The notes under the pieces were generated by a model that saw only the letters and a program-made list of their open reading frames with translations, had not been told where the DNA came from and did not search any database. This document shows, piece by piece, positions 9,098 through 16,505 of a stretch of 32,295 nt of DNA. Source of the stretch: Sedimenticola thiotaurini (GTDB lineage: Bacteria; Pseudomonadota; Gammaproteobacteria; Chromatiales; Chromatiaceae); NCBI GenBank assembly GCA_007713595.1, contig VMRY01000051.1, positions 1-32,295 of the forward strand. Reading direction: 5' to 3'. Made by a program: the position numbers and the translations under genes. Every line of letters starts with the position of its first letter. The first letter of the stretch is position 1.

Positions 9098-9430
9098 TCA
9101 GATACAGCCGGTTGGTTTTGGCAGACCTGCAAAGCGGCAAGCCTGTTTACCTGGGCCATAGGGGAACAAGGCATAAAGGTACTTGCTGTTGCCTTTCTCT
9201 TTGCCCAGTTTCTTACCAACAGCCTTAGTCAGTACACGTACTGCTGGAGCAATCTGATACTCTTCGTAGTACTCGCGCAGGAAGTTGATGATATCCCAGT
9301 GCTCTTCGGTCAGCTCCAGGTCATCTTCCTTTGACATGGCTTCTGCTATGCCTGGCTCCCACTCGGCCAGATTGACCAGGTAACCCTCTTCGTCCGTCTC
9401 AAATGTTTTGCCGTTGACTTCAATTGCCAT
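9098..9430 (-). CDS. dsrC: DsrC, sulfur carrier with two redox cysteines
   Basis: This 110-aa protein has the full DsrC C-terminal arm, with Cys98 and the penultimate Cys109 separated by ten residues (CRFAGLPKPTGCI). In sulfur oxidation the persulfide passed from DsrEFH is loaded on the arm and presented to DsrAB. The product is then handled by DsrK. The two cysteines are its only ones. The gene lies 50 nt after dsrH and is followed by the hairpin spacer. A second DsrC-family gene without cysteines lies at 15286-15630. Confidence 0.97.
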   Translation of the reverse strand: MAIEVNGKTFETDEEGYLVNLAEWEPGIAEAMSKEDDLELTEEHWDIINFLREYYEEYQIAPAVRVLTKAVGKKLGKEKGNSKYLYALFPYGPGKQACRFAGLPKPTGCI

Positions 9431-9480
9431 GATTCATATCTCCAAAAAAGTACTCGTGTCTATAATTCAGGAACAGGTGA

Positions 9481-9789
9481 CTAGACCCACGCGCTAACCT
9501 TGTCATACGCTGCAGCAAGATCAACAAAGCCAGCATAATCAACAACCTCAACACCTTCAATTACCCGCTCTTCCGCCATGCCGCGCGCCTTAAGATCAGG
9601 GCCCAGCACATACAGTTTCAGCTTCTGGGATGCGTCTTTCATCTGAGACTCTTTCGCAGTGCCCTTAAGCGCTGCAAAAATACCATCTTCAATCAGCAGT
9701 AACGCACTGCCCTCTTTCGCCATGCTCAGGCAGCTATCCAGGGAGCTTTTTTCGAAAGGTGATTTATTTACTGTGTGTAGAATACTCAT
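9481..9789 (-). CDS. dsrH: DsrH, sulfurtransferase subunit of DsrEFH
   Basis: This 102-aa DsrH/TusB-family protein forms a heterohexamer with DsrE and DsrF and helps deliver sulfane sulfur to DsrC. With the ATG at 9789 the single cysteine falls at residue 20, the conserved position in DsrH. That start also has AGGTGA 5 nt upstream. A GTG at 9798 would lie inside this ribosome-binding site, so I rejected it. The gene begins 12 nt after the dsrF stop. Confidence 0.94.
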   Translation of the reverse strand: MSILHTVNKSPFEKSSLDSCLSMAKEGSALLLIEDGIFAALKGTAKESQMKDASQKLKLYVLGPDLKARGMAEERVIEGVEVVDYAGFVDLAAAYDKVSAWV

Positions 9790-9801
9790 CTTACTCACCT
9801 C

Positions 9802-10191
9802 TTAGAAACTGAAGATGACATCTTGGTCATCCATAAGATCCGCCAGTGCCTCATCGCCGAGAACCTCTACCTCAACAATGAGGTCGTCCTTTGTCAAACC
9901 GCGCTGATCCATTGAGGTCTTAGAGACATAAAGTTTTTCAACGTCATACATCTCCAGTGCACGATAAGTAGGTGAGAAGTTCTTCATACCTATACCGGCC
10001 GTATCCTGTTCCTTCTTCAGCTGAAAAACACCATCGTCGCTGAATACAAGACTCACGTCCTGATCAAATGCTGCCGCAATCAGTACAACCTCAAGTGACT
10101 CCAGAGCGTATATGGAACCATACGGGGCACGCCGGTTGACAAACATGAACTTCTTAACGATCTCGTCGTCCATCATATCTTCTTCGGACAT
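9802..10191 (-). CDS. dsrF: DsrF, subunit of DsrEFH
   Basis: This 129-aa DsrF/TusC-family protein is recognised by the N-terminal KFMFVNRRAPYGS pattern and by its place between dsrE and dsrH. It contains no cysteine. This fits a structural rather than sulfur-carrying role, because the active cysteine of the complex lies in DsrE. The ATG at 10191 has AAGGGG upstream at good spacing; Met6 and Met7 are weaker alternatives. Spacing to dsrE is 16 nt. Confidence 0.94.
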   Translation of the reverse strand: MSEEDMMDDEIVKKFMFVNRRAPYGSIYALESLEVVLIAAAFDQDVSLVFSDDGVFQLKKEQDTAGIGMKNFSPTYRALEMYDVEKLYVSKTSMDQRGLTKDDLIVEVEVLGDEALADLMDDQDVIFSF

Positions 10192-10207
10192 CTCTCTACC
10201 CCTTCAC

Positions 10208-10600
10208 TTAGTCGCCGAACACAACCAGGCGATCAGCCTGGATGCCAGCCTCTACCAACTGGCCGAGGCCAGAGATACGGAAGCCGGGAGCGATGTTCTC
10301 GGCATCTTTACCGTTACGCTTGGCTTCGCCCTCATCCACGATACCGCGACGCTGTGCGGCGGCCACACAGACAACCAGATCAAGGTTGTGCTGCTCAGCC
10401 AGCTCACTCCAGCGATTGACGATATTACGGTCATCTTGAGGTGGAGTGGTCAGCTTGGTCGCGTTATTCACACCGTCGTGATAGAAGAAGACACGAAAGA
10501 TCTCATGCCCCTTCTCCAGTGCGGCCTTGGTGAACTGATAAGCCGAATCAGCAGCCTGGTGCTGATAGGGGCCTTCGTTTACTTGAATCGCAAATTTCAT
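10208..10600 (-). CDS. dsrE: DsrE, persulfide-carrying sulfurtransferase
   Basis: This 130-aa DsrE/TusD-family protein has its only cysteine at residue 78 in DLVVCVAAAQRRG, exactly the position of the active Cys78 known from Allochromatium DsrE. It receives sulfur from upstream carriers (TusA or rhodanese type) and transfers it to DsrC. It lies 27 nt after dsrB and is clearly in the same operon. Confidence 0.96.
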   Translation of the reverse strand: MKFAIQVNEGPYQHQAADSAYQFTKAALEKGHEIFRVFFYHDGVNNATKLTTPPQDDRNIVNRWSELAEQHNLDLVVCVAAAQRRGIVDEGEAKRNGKDAENIAPGFRISGLGQLVEAGIQADRLVVFGD

Positions 10601-10627
10601 TCTCGATTCCCTTATTAACCAATCAAC

Positions 10628-11701
10628 TTAGAAGCGGATGTGTGCAGATGCATTCAGATTTGCACGACTTCCACGCCAGTTATCGATGTGATACTTGGTG
10701 AACGGCAGACCGGTCTTCTCAAAGAAACGCGGCCAACCAATACGCTCCGCCCACTCGCCAATACGCTCGTAGTCCTTTGCATCTTCCTTGTATACACGGA
10801 GGATGTTCTTAACCACTGCCGAAACTTCCGGCCAGCGTGGTGGGTTGTTGGGGATACCAGCAGCAACCAGCTTGTGGAAGGTTGGTTTGGAACGGGCATT
10901 GGAGTTCTTGCCACCCACCCAGATTGCAAACTTGGAGTGCTCTGGATCGTTGATCTGCATTGGCGGACAAGGAGGGAAGCAAGCGCCACAACAGATACAT
11001 TTGCGCTCATCCACTTCCAGTGTCGGTTTACCGTTGACTACTGCAGGACGAATAGCCGCTACAGGACAGCGTGCTACAACCGAGGGACGTTCACACACAT
11101 TACCAACCATATCATGGTTGATCTTGGGCGGCTTGGTGTGCTGGATATTGATAGCAATATCGCCCTGGCCACCGCAGTTGATCTGACAGCATGAGGTGGT
11201 CAGGCGCACGCGGTTAGGCATCTCTTCCCGAACGAACTCTTCATGCAATTCATCCATCAGCGCCTTAACGGCACCCGATGCATCCGTAGCAGGGATATCG
11301 CAGTGCAACCAACCCTGGGTGTGCGAGATCATGGAAATCGAGTTACCGGTACCACCAACAGGGAAGCCCTCTTCGAGCAGCTTATCGATCAGCGGTTGAA
11401 CCTTGGACTCTTCCGAGACCATAAACTCAATATTTGAACGGATGGTAAAGCGGACATAGCCTTCTGCGAAATCGTCAGCAATATCCATCAGTTTACGGAT
11501 AGTGTAGACATCCATCTGACGCTGGGTACCGGCACGTACGGTCCAAACCTCATCACCACTGTGGGCCACGTGATGTAGAACGCCGGGACGGGGACGGTCA
11601 TGCCATTTCCAGTTGCCGTAGTTCTTCTTCAAAACAGGGTGTAGATAGGGCTCTATCTCTGGTACGCCTGTCTCATCGGGCATGCGAGGTGCTTCAGCCA
11701 T
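10628..11701 (-). CDS. dsrB: DsrB, reverse sulfite reductase beta subunit
   Basis: This 357-aa protein has the sulfite reductase siroheme motif around TTSCCQINCGG and a later VCERPSVVARCP. An inserted ferredoxin domain follows (CICCGACFPPCPP). DsrB partners DsrA in the cytoplasmic alpha2-beta2 enzyme that oxidises DsrC-bound sulfur to sulfite. I chose the ATG at 11701: the TTG at 11713 lies at the edge of the ribosome-binding site GGAGGT, which is 4 nt upstream of this ATG. The gene is 95 nt after dsrA. Confidence 0.97.
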   Translation of the reverse strand: MAEAPRMPDETGVPEIEPYLHPVLKKNYGNWKWHDRPRPGVLHHVAHSGDEVWTVRAGTQRQMDVYTIRKLMDIADDFAEGYVRFTIRSNIEFMVSEESKVQPLIDKLLEEGFPVGGTGNSISMISHTQGWLHCDIPATDASGAVKALMDELHEEFVREEMPNRVRLTTSCCQINCGGQGDIAINIQHTKPPKINHDMVGNVCERPSVVARCPVAAIRPAVVNGKPTLEVDERKCICCGACFPPCPPMQINDPEHSKFAIWVGGKNSNARSKPTFHKLVAAGIPNNPPRWPEVSAVVKNILRVYKEDAKDYERIGEWAERIGWPRFFEKTGLPFTKYHIDNWRGSRANLNASAHIRF

Positions 11702-11796
11702 TATTACCTCCAAAAACTCTAGTATCTGAATCTATTGTTTAAACCGGTTATCCGGTTGGATGACCCGCTGATCATCAGCGGGCCGTCACCTTAATA

Positions 11797-13041
11797 TTAT
11801 TGAGCTGCCTGGCGCTCGTTCCACTTGGCCGCCTCATCTGCCCAATCATCGGTACGGACATAGGGATTGGTGCGTGGTTGATTGATCATGTTGGGATCAA
11901 TCTCGATATCCAGACCTTCCAGGAAGTTGGTCAGGCCGATACGCTCGATCATCTCACCGGTACGCTCATGCTCCAGGGCATTCTCGGCGAAGAAGTCGAG
12001 GATATTGGTACCCAGCTCTTCCAGCCACTCAAAGTCATCATCCGTCTCCAGCTTGTGGAAAGGAACAATAACAGTACCCATCAAGTCACCGATCTTCAGC
12101 GTACGTTTACCACCAACCAGGATACTGACACCGCGGTCGTCGCCGGGCGATAGGGCCTTGGTCATTACGTTGATACAGTGCATGCAGCGGACACAGTTAG
12201 GATTATCTACGGCCAGAGTGTCATCGTCATTCAGAGACAGGGCCTGGGTAGGACAGCGGGTAATCACGTTATCAATGACGTACTTACGTCCCTTGCTGGC
12301 AACGTAGCTCTTCACTTCAGCCTGATCCACCTTCATGTCATCACGCCAGGTTCCGATCATGGAGACGTCGGCACGCTGGATGGAGTTCATGCAGTCATTG
12401 GCGCAACCAGAAGCCTTGAACTTAAGCTTGTAAGGCAGAGCCGGGCGATGCATATCATCAAGGTTAGCATTAACATTGGTGCGCATGGCGCGTGCTTCGT
12501 CAAAGCAGGAGTGTTCACAACGAGCAGCACCCACGCAGGACATACCGGTACGAACAGCTGGACCTGCACCACCCATATCGAAGCCCATCTTATTAATGGC
12601 ATCGAAGGCTGGCTGTACATTCTCTGTAGTACAACCCTGGAACATGATGTCACCAGACTGACCATGGAAAGCGATCAGACCTGAGCCATACTCTTCCCAG
12701 ATATCACAAAAATCGCGAATGGTCTTGGTATCATAATGCATGCCGGGAGGTGGCATGATACGCAGGGTATGGAACTCAGCCGCCGCAGGATAGAGTGGCT
12801 TATTATTCGCGTCCTTGAGTTCGGTGAAGCGGGGAATAACACCACCACCATAACCAATTACACCCACAGTACCACCCTTCCAGTAACCTTTTTTGGTTTC
12901 GTAGGAAGTTTCAAGCTGACCAAGCAGATCAACCATCATGTCGTTGTCTTTGGCCAGGCGCTTGAGTCCGGTTACGAAGCTCGGCCATACGCCGCTCTCC
13001 AACTGATCAAGCATGGGGGTATCATGCATCGGTTTCGCCAT
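11797..13041 (-). CDS. dsrA: DsrA, reverse sulfite reductase alpha subunit
   Basis: This 414-aa protein has the siroheme-[4Fe-4S] cysteines as C169-X5-C175 (CVGAARC) and C213-X3-C217 (CANDC). A ferredoxin domain follows (NCVRCMHC with an upstream CPTQAL). It is the catalytic subunit of rDsr. The proteins downstream (DsrEFH and DsrL) place it in the oxidative branch. The ATG at 13041 has GGGAG 8-9 nt upstream. It is the first gene of the cluster, so the dsr promoter should lie in the 400-nt spacer to its right. Confidence 0.97.
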   Translation of the reverse strand: MAKPMHDTPMLDQLESGVWPSFVTGLKRLAKDNDMMVDLLGQLETSYETKKGYWKGGTVGVIGYGGGVIPRFTELKDANNKPLYPAAAEFHTLRIMPPPGMHYDTKTIRDFCDIWEEYGSGLIAFHGQSGDIMFQGCTTENVQPAFDAINKMGFDMGGAGPAVRTGMSCVGAARCEHSCFDEARAMRTNVNANLDDMHRPALPYKLKFKASGCANDCMNSIQRADVSMIGTWRDDMKVDQAEVKSYVASKGRKYVIDNVITRCPTQALSLNDDDTLAVDNPNCVRCMHCINVMTKALSPGDDRGVSILVGGKRTLKIGDLMGTVIVPFHKLETDDDFEWLEELGTNILDFFAENALEHERTGEMIERIGLTNFLEGLDIEIDPNMINQPRTNPYVRTDDWADEAAKWNERQAAQ

Positions 13042-13449
13042 CTGTTATTCTCCCGTTGATCTCGATTTATATAGTGGCTTCAGACTCGACTTCACCCTTA
13101 ATAAAAAAACAGGTTCAACGAGTGCGAAACTCAGAGCCTGAAATTCGTAATCGAATGACAGACACTCACTCCAAAACATGGGTAGCATTTTAGGATTCAC
13201 TTATGCAGCAAAAATACCCCGCTAATGGGGGGGAAGGCGATAAAAAGGCATATCCACTATGGGATATATGATAACTTGGTAATATATGAAAACTTACAGA
13301 ATCTAAAATAGAATAGTCATTATTAACAACAACTTAATACAACGCTTTTTACTCATTATTAAATTTATCAGCCAATTTTAATAGTGCGGCGCAGCATATC
13401 CAACCACCCATTTTAAACTTGCATCAAGCACATTCTCTGGGGTTCAATA
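13042..13449. promoter_or_regulatory. Divergent dsr control region with repeats
   Basis: This non-coding spacer of about 400 nt is AT-rich between 13260 and 13380. It holds two 14-bp direct repeats (ATATATGAWAACTT, 13264-13277 and 13282-13295, one mismatch, 18-bp period). An inverted repeat ATATCC-N6-GGATAT lies at 13250-13267, touching the first direct repeat. The leader of dsrA runs leftward from here. I could not pick a convincing -35/-10 pair on either strand. The repeats are candidate sites for a regulator of dsr and/or the divergent genes. Confidence 0.5.
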
Positions 13450-13554
13450 ATGCCTGAACAGTTTACTTGGGTATTAAAATCACGTCATCAACGGTGGTTT
13501 TTCTACTCTATCAGCCGCGCAACTGACGAGGTATTCCATGCTCCTTCTAAGTGA
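13420..13554 (+). pseudogene. Remnant resembling IS1-family transposase (InsB)
   Basis: A 34-residue reading frame starts at ATG 13450 and ends at the TGA at 13552. It contains EQFTWVLKSRHQRWFFYSISRATDEV. This resembles the segment of IS1-type InsB transposases that begins the DDE domain (pattern W-Y-V-G-x-K-x-R-QRW-L-F-Y-A). Only this small piece is left: there is a stop codon upstream at 13414 and none of the later catalytic residues follow. No terminal inverted repeats were seen. The match is by eye and short. Confidence 0.45.
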
Positions 13555-13714
13555 GGTCATGATACAAAGCCCCGACGTGGACTCTTTTGAAGAGCTCATC
13601 GAATTGATCAAGATACGGCGCCAATCAGAAATGTTTTTTCGAATTGACGTCAAGCCCCCTTTCAGCGACACACCGGATGATTGGGAAGACCGTCTTGAAG
13701 CCGCGTTTACCTAA
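13538..13714 (+). CDS. Small 58-aa protein of unknown function
   Basis: This short open frame is preceded by GAGG 6 nt before the ATG. The protein is 58 residues and acidic at its C-terminus (SDTPDDWEDRLEAAFT). A likely amphipathic helix lies in the middle (SFEELIELIKIRR). I do not recognise a family. The frame overlaps the end of the transposase-like remnant by 17 nt. It ends 21 nt before the next gene, so it may be the first gene of the plus-strand cluster. An alternative start is ATG 13559. Confidence 0.5.
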   Translation: MLLLSEVMIQSPDVDSFEELIELIKIRRQSEMFFRIDVKPPFSDTPDDWEDRLEAAFT

Positions 13715-13735
13715 ATTCATAAGGAAGACCAACGC

Positions 13736-14440
13736 GTGAAGTATTTGCAAACTGAAGCCATCATGGGTGACAACGACTCATCCGACGATGCCATACCCTC
13801 TACTCAGCGGGTTGAACTACGCCTGGCTGAGCTGGAGCAGCAGCTGGCAAAGCTGGGCAGCGACGCCCCGGAGAGCGAAAGAGTACAACTTGAGCTGGAT
13901 TGCGGATACGCGCTTCTGGAACTGAACCGATTTGACGAATCATGGGCACTGGCCAGAGCGCTGTTTGACCGCGCACTTGAAATAGCAGAGTGGCAACAAG
14001 CTGTTGAAGCCTGCGACATCATGTTCCAATCTGACAAACCGGAATCCATTCCAGCATTGGCACAGGGCATCTGGATTGGTGTGACCTTCCCAATCGACCC
14101 GGAATTGACCGTAGCCATGCTGCAGCACTTGATAGACGAGACTCCGGACAAGTCGGATGGTGCAGCAGTTGCCGCAGCCGTTGCCAACTATATCGTTGAC
14201 ATACGTGCCAATGATGCGAGCAGAGAGAATCTGCTGTTTTTCACCAACCAGCTACTTGGACAGGTTGCGCGCCGTCATAGCCAGGTGGAAGAACAGGATA
14301 TTTTTGATTTCTGGGTACAACAGCTGGAACTGGATAACCCGGAAAAATTCCTGCCGCGGCTGGCGACGGTACTGGATGTTCTGGTTGCTGGACAATGGTG
14401 GTATGACAAGGATCTGCTGCGGCAGCAGATCCCGGATTAA
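13736..14440 (+). CDS. Helical-repeat-like protein of unknown function
   Basis: This 234-aa acidic cytoplasmic protein has no signal peptide or membrane segment. The first half has the pattern of paired amphipathic helices (ELDCGYALLELNRFDESWALARALFDRALEIAEW), suggesting degenerate TPR-like repeats. The rest is also helical. The start is a GTG at 13736 with AGGA about 10 nt upstream; ATG 13763 is an alternative without a clear ribosome-binding site. It lies 25 nt before the Cmx6-like gene and is probably co-transcribed with it. The function is unknown. A scaffold or RNA/protein-binding partner is only a guess. Confidence 0.75.
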   Translation: MKYLQTEAIMGDNDSSDDAIPSTQRVELRLAELEQQLAKLGSDAPESERVQLELDCGYALLELNRFDESWALARALFDRALEIAEWQQAVEACDIMFQSDKPESIPALAQGIWIGVTFPIDPELTVAMLQHLIDETPDKSDGAAVAAAVANYIVDIRANDASRENLLFFTNQLLGQVARRHSQVEEQDIFDFWVQQLELDNPEKFLPRLATVLDVLVAGQWWYDKDLLRQQIPD

Positions 14441-14465
14441 CCGAACAGCGACGGGACCGTCCTAA

Positions 14466-15122
14466 ATGTATTGGGAAGAAGAGACAAGCGAAGAGAGTTT
14501 TTCCATACCTGAGGAGGTCATTGATCTTCAGTTCAAGGTGATCTGCTCTTCCCTCCCAGTTGATCACGCCTGGCCTTTGGTTCAAGCCATCGACAAGGTC
14601 CTGCCATGGTTTTCAGAAACCCAAGCCGGCCTGCACATTATCCACTGCGCTGAATCCGGCAACGGCTGGGAGAGACCAGAACAGGGTGATGCACTACTAC
14701 AGCTTTCCAAGCGTACACCGCTCACACTCAGATTACCTGCAGAGCGGGCAGAGGATGCCTTGGCACTGATTGGTCAAACCCTGGATATTGCCGGCCACAG
14801 TATGCAGATACTCTCTGCCAAAAAGAAGAAACTCGCCATGACACGCTTTCTGTATGCGCGTTATATTGCAGCTGATCCGGATCTTTCAGAAGAGCTGTTC
14901 ATCTCCTGGGCAGTGGATGAATTGAAACAGATGGGGCTGCGCTTCAAGAAGATACTATGTGGTAAAAATCACCAGCTGCAAAGCCCCGATGGCCCCATCC
15001 ATACCCGCAGCCTGATGGTGGCCGAGCTCTCATATGAGGACGCGATTACCCTCCAGGAGCAGGGACTGGGCATGCACAGATCACTGGGGTGTGGCGTTTT
15101 TCTACCGCAGAAATCGTTTTAA
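14466..15122 (+). CDS. Cas6/Cmx6-like RNA endonuclease homologue (no CRISPR nearby)
   Basis: This 218-aa protein has features I associate with the Cas6/Cmx6 family of type I-MYXAN CRISPR systems. The N-terminal ferredoxin-like part has SLPVDHAWPLVQAI, then AGLHIIHCAESGNG. A middle part has TPLTLRLPAERAEDALALIGQTLDIAGH. The C-terminus has EDAITLQEQGLGMHRSLGCGVFLP, the glycine-rich loop typical of Cas6. Candidate catalytic histidines are in LHIIH. No other cas gene or repeat array is visible in the window, so it is unlikely to process crRNA from this locus. It lies between the helical-repeat protein and a Cys-less DsrC paralogue, divergent from dsrA. The assignment is pattern-based and was not searched. 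Confidence 0.72.
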   Translation: MYWEEETSEESFSIPEEVIDLQFKVICSSLPVDHAWPLVQAIDKVLPWFSETQAGLHIIHCAESGNGWERPEQGDALLQLSKRTPLTLRLPAERAEDALALIGQTLDIAGHSMQILSAKKKKLAMTRFLYARYIAADPDLSEELFISWAVDELKQMGLRFKKILCGKNHQLQSPDGPIHTRSLMVAELSYEDAITLQEQGLGMHRSLGCGVFLPQKSF

Positions 15123-15285
15123 AAAGCTGATAATAACCATTACAAAAAGGTATTTTAATTTATCTCCAGCCCTTATAACATATAAGCTTTCCATAATATC
15201 CTTAATTGGCCGTTGTATGCTTTCACAAAAGAGCATTCGTCAAGATGGTCAGACATATTGAAGAAACATAACGGAGGTATATCCA

Positions 15286-15630
15286 ATGTCCTATGAATAC
15301 AACGGCACTACCCTGGAAGCCAACGATAATGGCTATCTGGTAAATCACGAAGACTGGAATGAAGATGTAGCGGGCATCATAGCCGAAGCAGAAGGTATCA
15401 CTTTATCTGAAAAGGCATGGGATGTGATCAACTACCTGCGTGACGAGTATTTCAATAACAATGGCAACCAGCCCAATGAGCGGAATATGGTGAAACATTT
15501 CAAAGATGTCTGGACTGACGTGGCCAAAGTCGACGCGAAATCACTTTATGAACATTTTCCTATGGGCCCAGCAAAGCAGGCAGGCAAGATTGCCGGTCTG
15601 CCAGAGACCAAGCGTAAAGGCGGATACTGA
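15286..15630 (+). CDS. Cys-less DsrC/TusE-family paralogue (RspA-like)
   Basis: This 114-aa protein aligns along its whole length with DsrC (NGYLVNHEDW, WDVINYLRDEYF, LYEHFPMGPAKQAGKIAGLP). Both functional cysteines are gone: the position of Cys98 is Gly100, and the tail ends TKRKGGY in place of PTGCI. The protein has no cysteine at all and therefore cannot carry sulfur. DsrC relatives lacking both cysteines have been grouped as RspA, with a proposed regulatory role. GGAGGT precedes the ATG by 9 nt. It follows the Cmx6-like gene by 163 nt and is followed by a strong terminator. Confidence 0.92.
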   Translation: MSYEYNGTTLEANDNGYLVNHEDWNEDVAGIIAEAEGITLSEKAWDVINYLRDEYFNNNGNQPNERNMVKHFKDVWTDVAKVDAKSLYEHFPMGPAKQAGKIAGLPETKRKGGY

Positions 15631-15647
15631 TAAGCTGACTGACTTGC

Positions 15648-15680
15648 GGATGGTGGGAGAAAACCCACCATCCTTTTTTT
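15648..15680 (+). terminator. Strong intrinsic terminator after the DsrC paralogue
   Basis: A perfect 10-bp stem GGATGGTGGG/CCCACCATCC with a 6-nt loop is followed by seven T residues. It lies 18 nt after the stop codon of the Cys-less DsrC paralogue and ends the plus-strand cluster. The opposite strand lacks a U-run, so it acts on the plus strand only. Confidence 0.92.
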
Positions 15681-15694
15681 GAAACCTTCGGCTA

Positions 15695-16303
15695 TCAAAC
15701 ACTCCGCAGTGACATCAGTCCCGGATCATTTGCAAAATCGAGCAGAATCATCTTCACCCTCGCCTGCCACATCTGACCAAACTGTAGCGCCTCTTCTGGC
15801 GTTGCTGCGCCGGACAATGTTTTTGAAAAAAGCGCCCCCATCAGGGGATCCGCCGGCACCACACTGGCATCATAGATCATGGAAACGGCCTGGCCGCTAT
15901 CCTGTCTAATCAGTCTTACCGGTGTTGGAATATCATTAGCAAAAGAGAGGAGATTTCGACGATCAAAGCGCCCGTTTAAACCGTGAAATCCACCCATCTC
16001 CGTGGCACCCGTAATGAAGGAGAGGACGTTGGCTATCACCCCACAGACACCTTCACCATTCGACTCGTGCATCTCCACGAGAATCTCACCGCGTACCGGC
16101 AACTCATCACCATAGAGCGCTTTCAAACCTTTCCTCGCCATGAGATAGGCACCCGCCACGGTAGGACAGGAGTGTCCCGCCAGTCGGACGACATCAACAT
16201 AGTCGAACTGCATCACGCCCTTTTCAAAAGCCCCAAGAAACTCAGCCAGAGGATCGCGCACTACTATGGATTCAACCTGTTCAAAAAAACTGGGGTATTG
16301 CAT
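15695..16303 (-). CDS. FmdE-family protein
   Basis: This 202-aa protein contains AGHSCPTVAGAYLMARKGLKAL and later EMHESNGEGVCGVIANVL. These match the pattern of the FmdE domain, named after a protein of the molybdenum formylmethanofuran dehydrogenase operon. The His and Cys in the first motif are likely metal ligands. Many non-methanogens carry such proteins and their function is not known. I chose the ATG at 16303 because AGGTGA lies 4 nt upstream; a GTG at 16360 would add 19 residues. It is convergent with the DsrC paralogue and divergent from the next gene. A link to sulfur metabolism is only suggested by position. Confidence 0.8.
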   Translation of the reverse strand: MQYPSFFEQVESIVVRDPLAEFLGAFEKGVMQFDYVDVVRLAGHSCPTVAGAYLMARKGLKALYGDELPVRGEILVEMHESNGEGVCGVIANVLSFITGATEMGGFHGLNGRFDRRNLLSFANDIPTPVRLIRQDSGQAVSMIYDASVVPADPLMGALFSKTLSGAATPEEALQFGQMWQARVKMILLDFANDPGLMSLRSV

Positions 16304-16505
16304 AAAATCACCTGCATCGGGATGAACGGGACCGCCATTATCCACATTAGAAATGACCACGCCTTAAACCAGATCAATTTTGCTGCTATCGACCAGATAG
16401 TAGCGTTACGATCCCCAATATATCCAGTGCTGTGCTATATTAACCGGAACTAATGTTTATTTGGCGGGTAGCACTTAAACACCTACTCTGAGCGAGGTTA
16501 ACGAT

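Noticed and set aside
11702-11713. TTG start for dsrB four codons upstream
   Set aside because: This codon lies at the edge of the ribosome-binding site GGAGGT that serves the ATG at 11701.
12178-12684. 168-aa plus-strand frame inside dsrA
   Set aside because: It is antisense to the siroheme and ferredoxin regions of dsrA and has no independent support.
13480-13671. 63-aa minus-strand frame
   Set aside because: It lies antisense to the 58-aa ORF and the transposase-like piece, without a ribosome-binding site or recognisable features.
13042-15700. CRISPR array next to the Cas6-like gene
   Set aside because: I looked for regularly spaced repeats of about 25-40 nt and found none. Only two 14-bp direct repeats and short hairpins are present.
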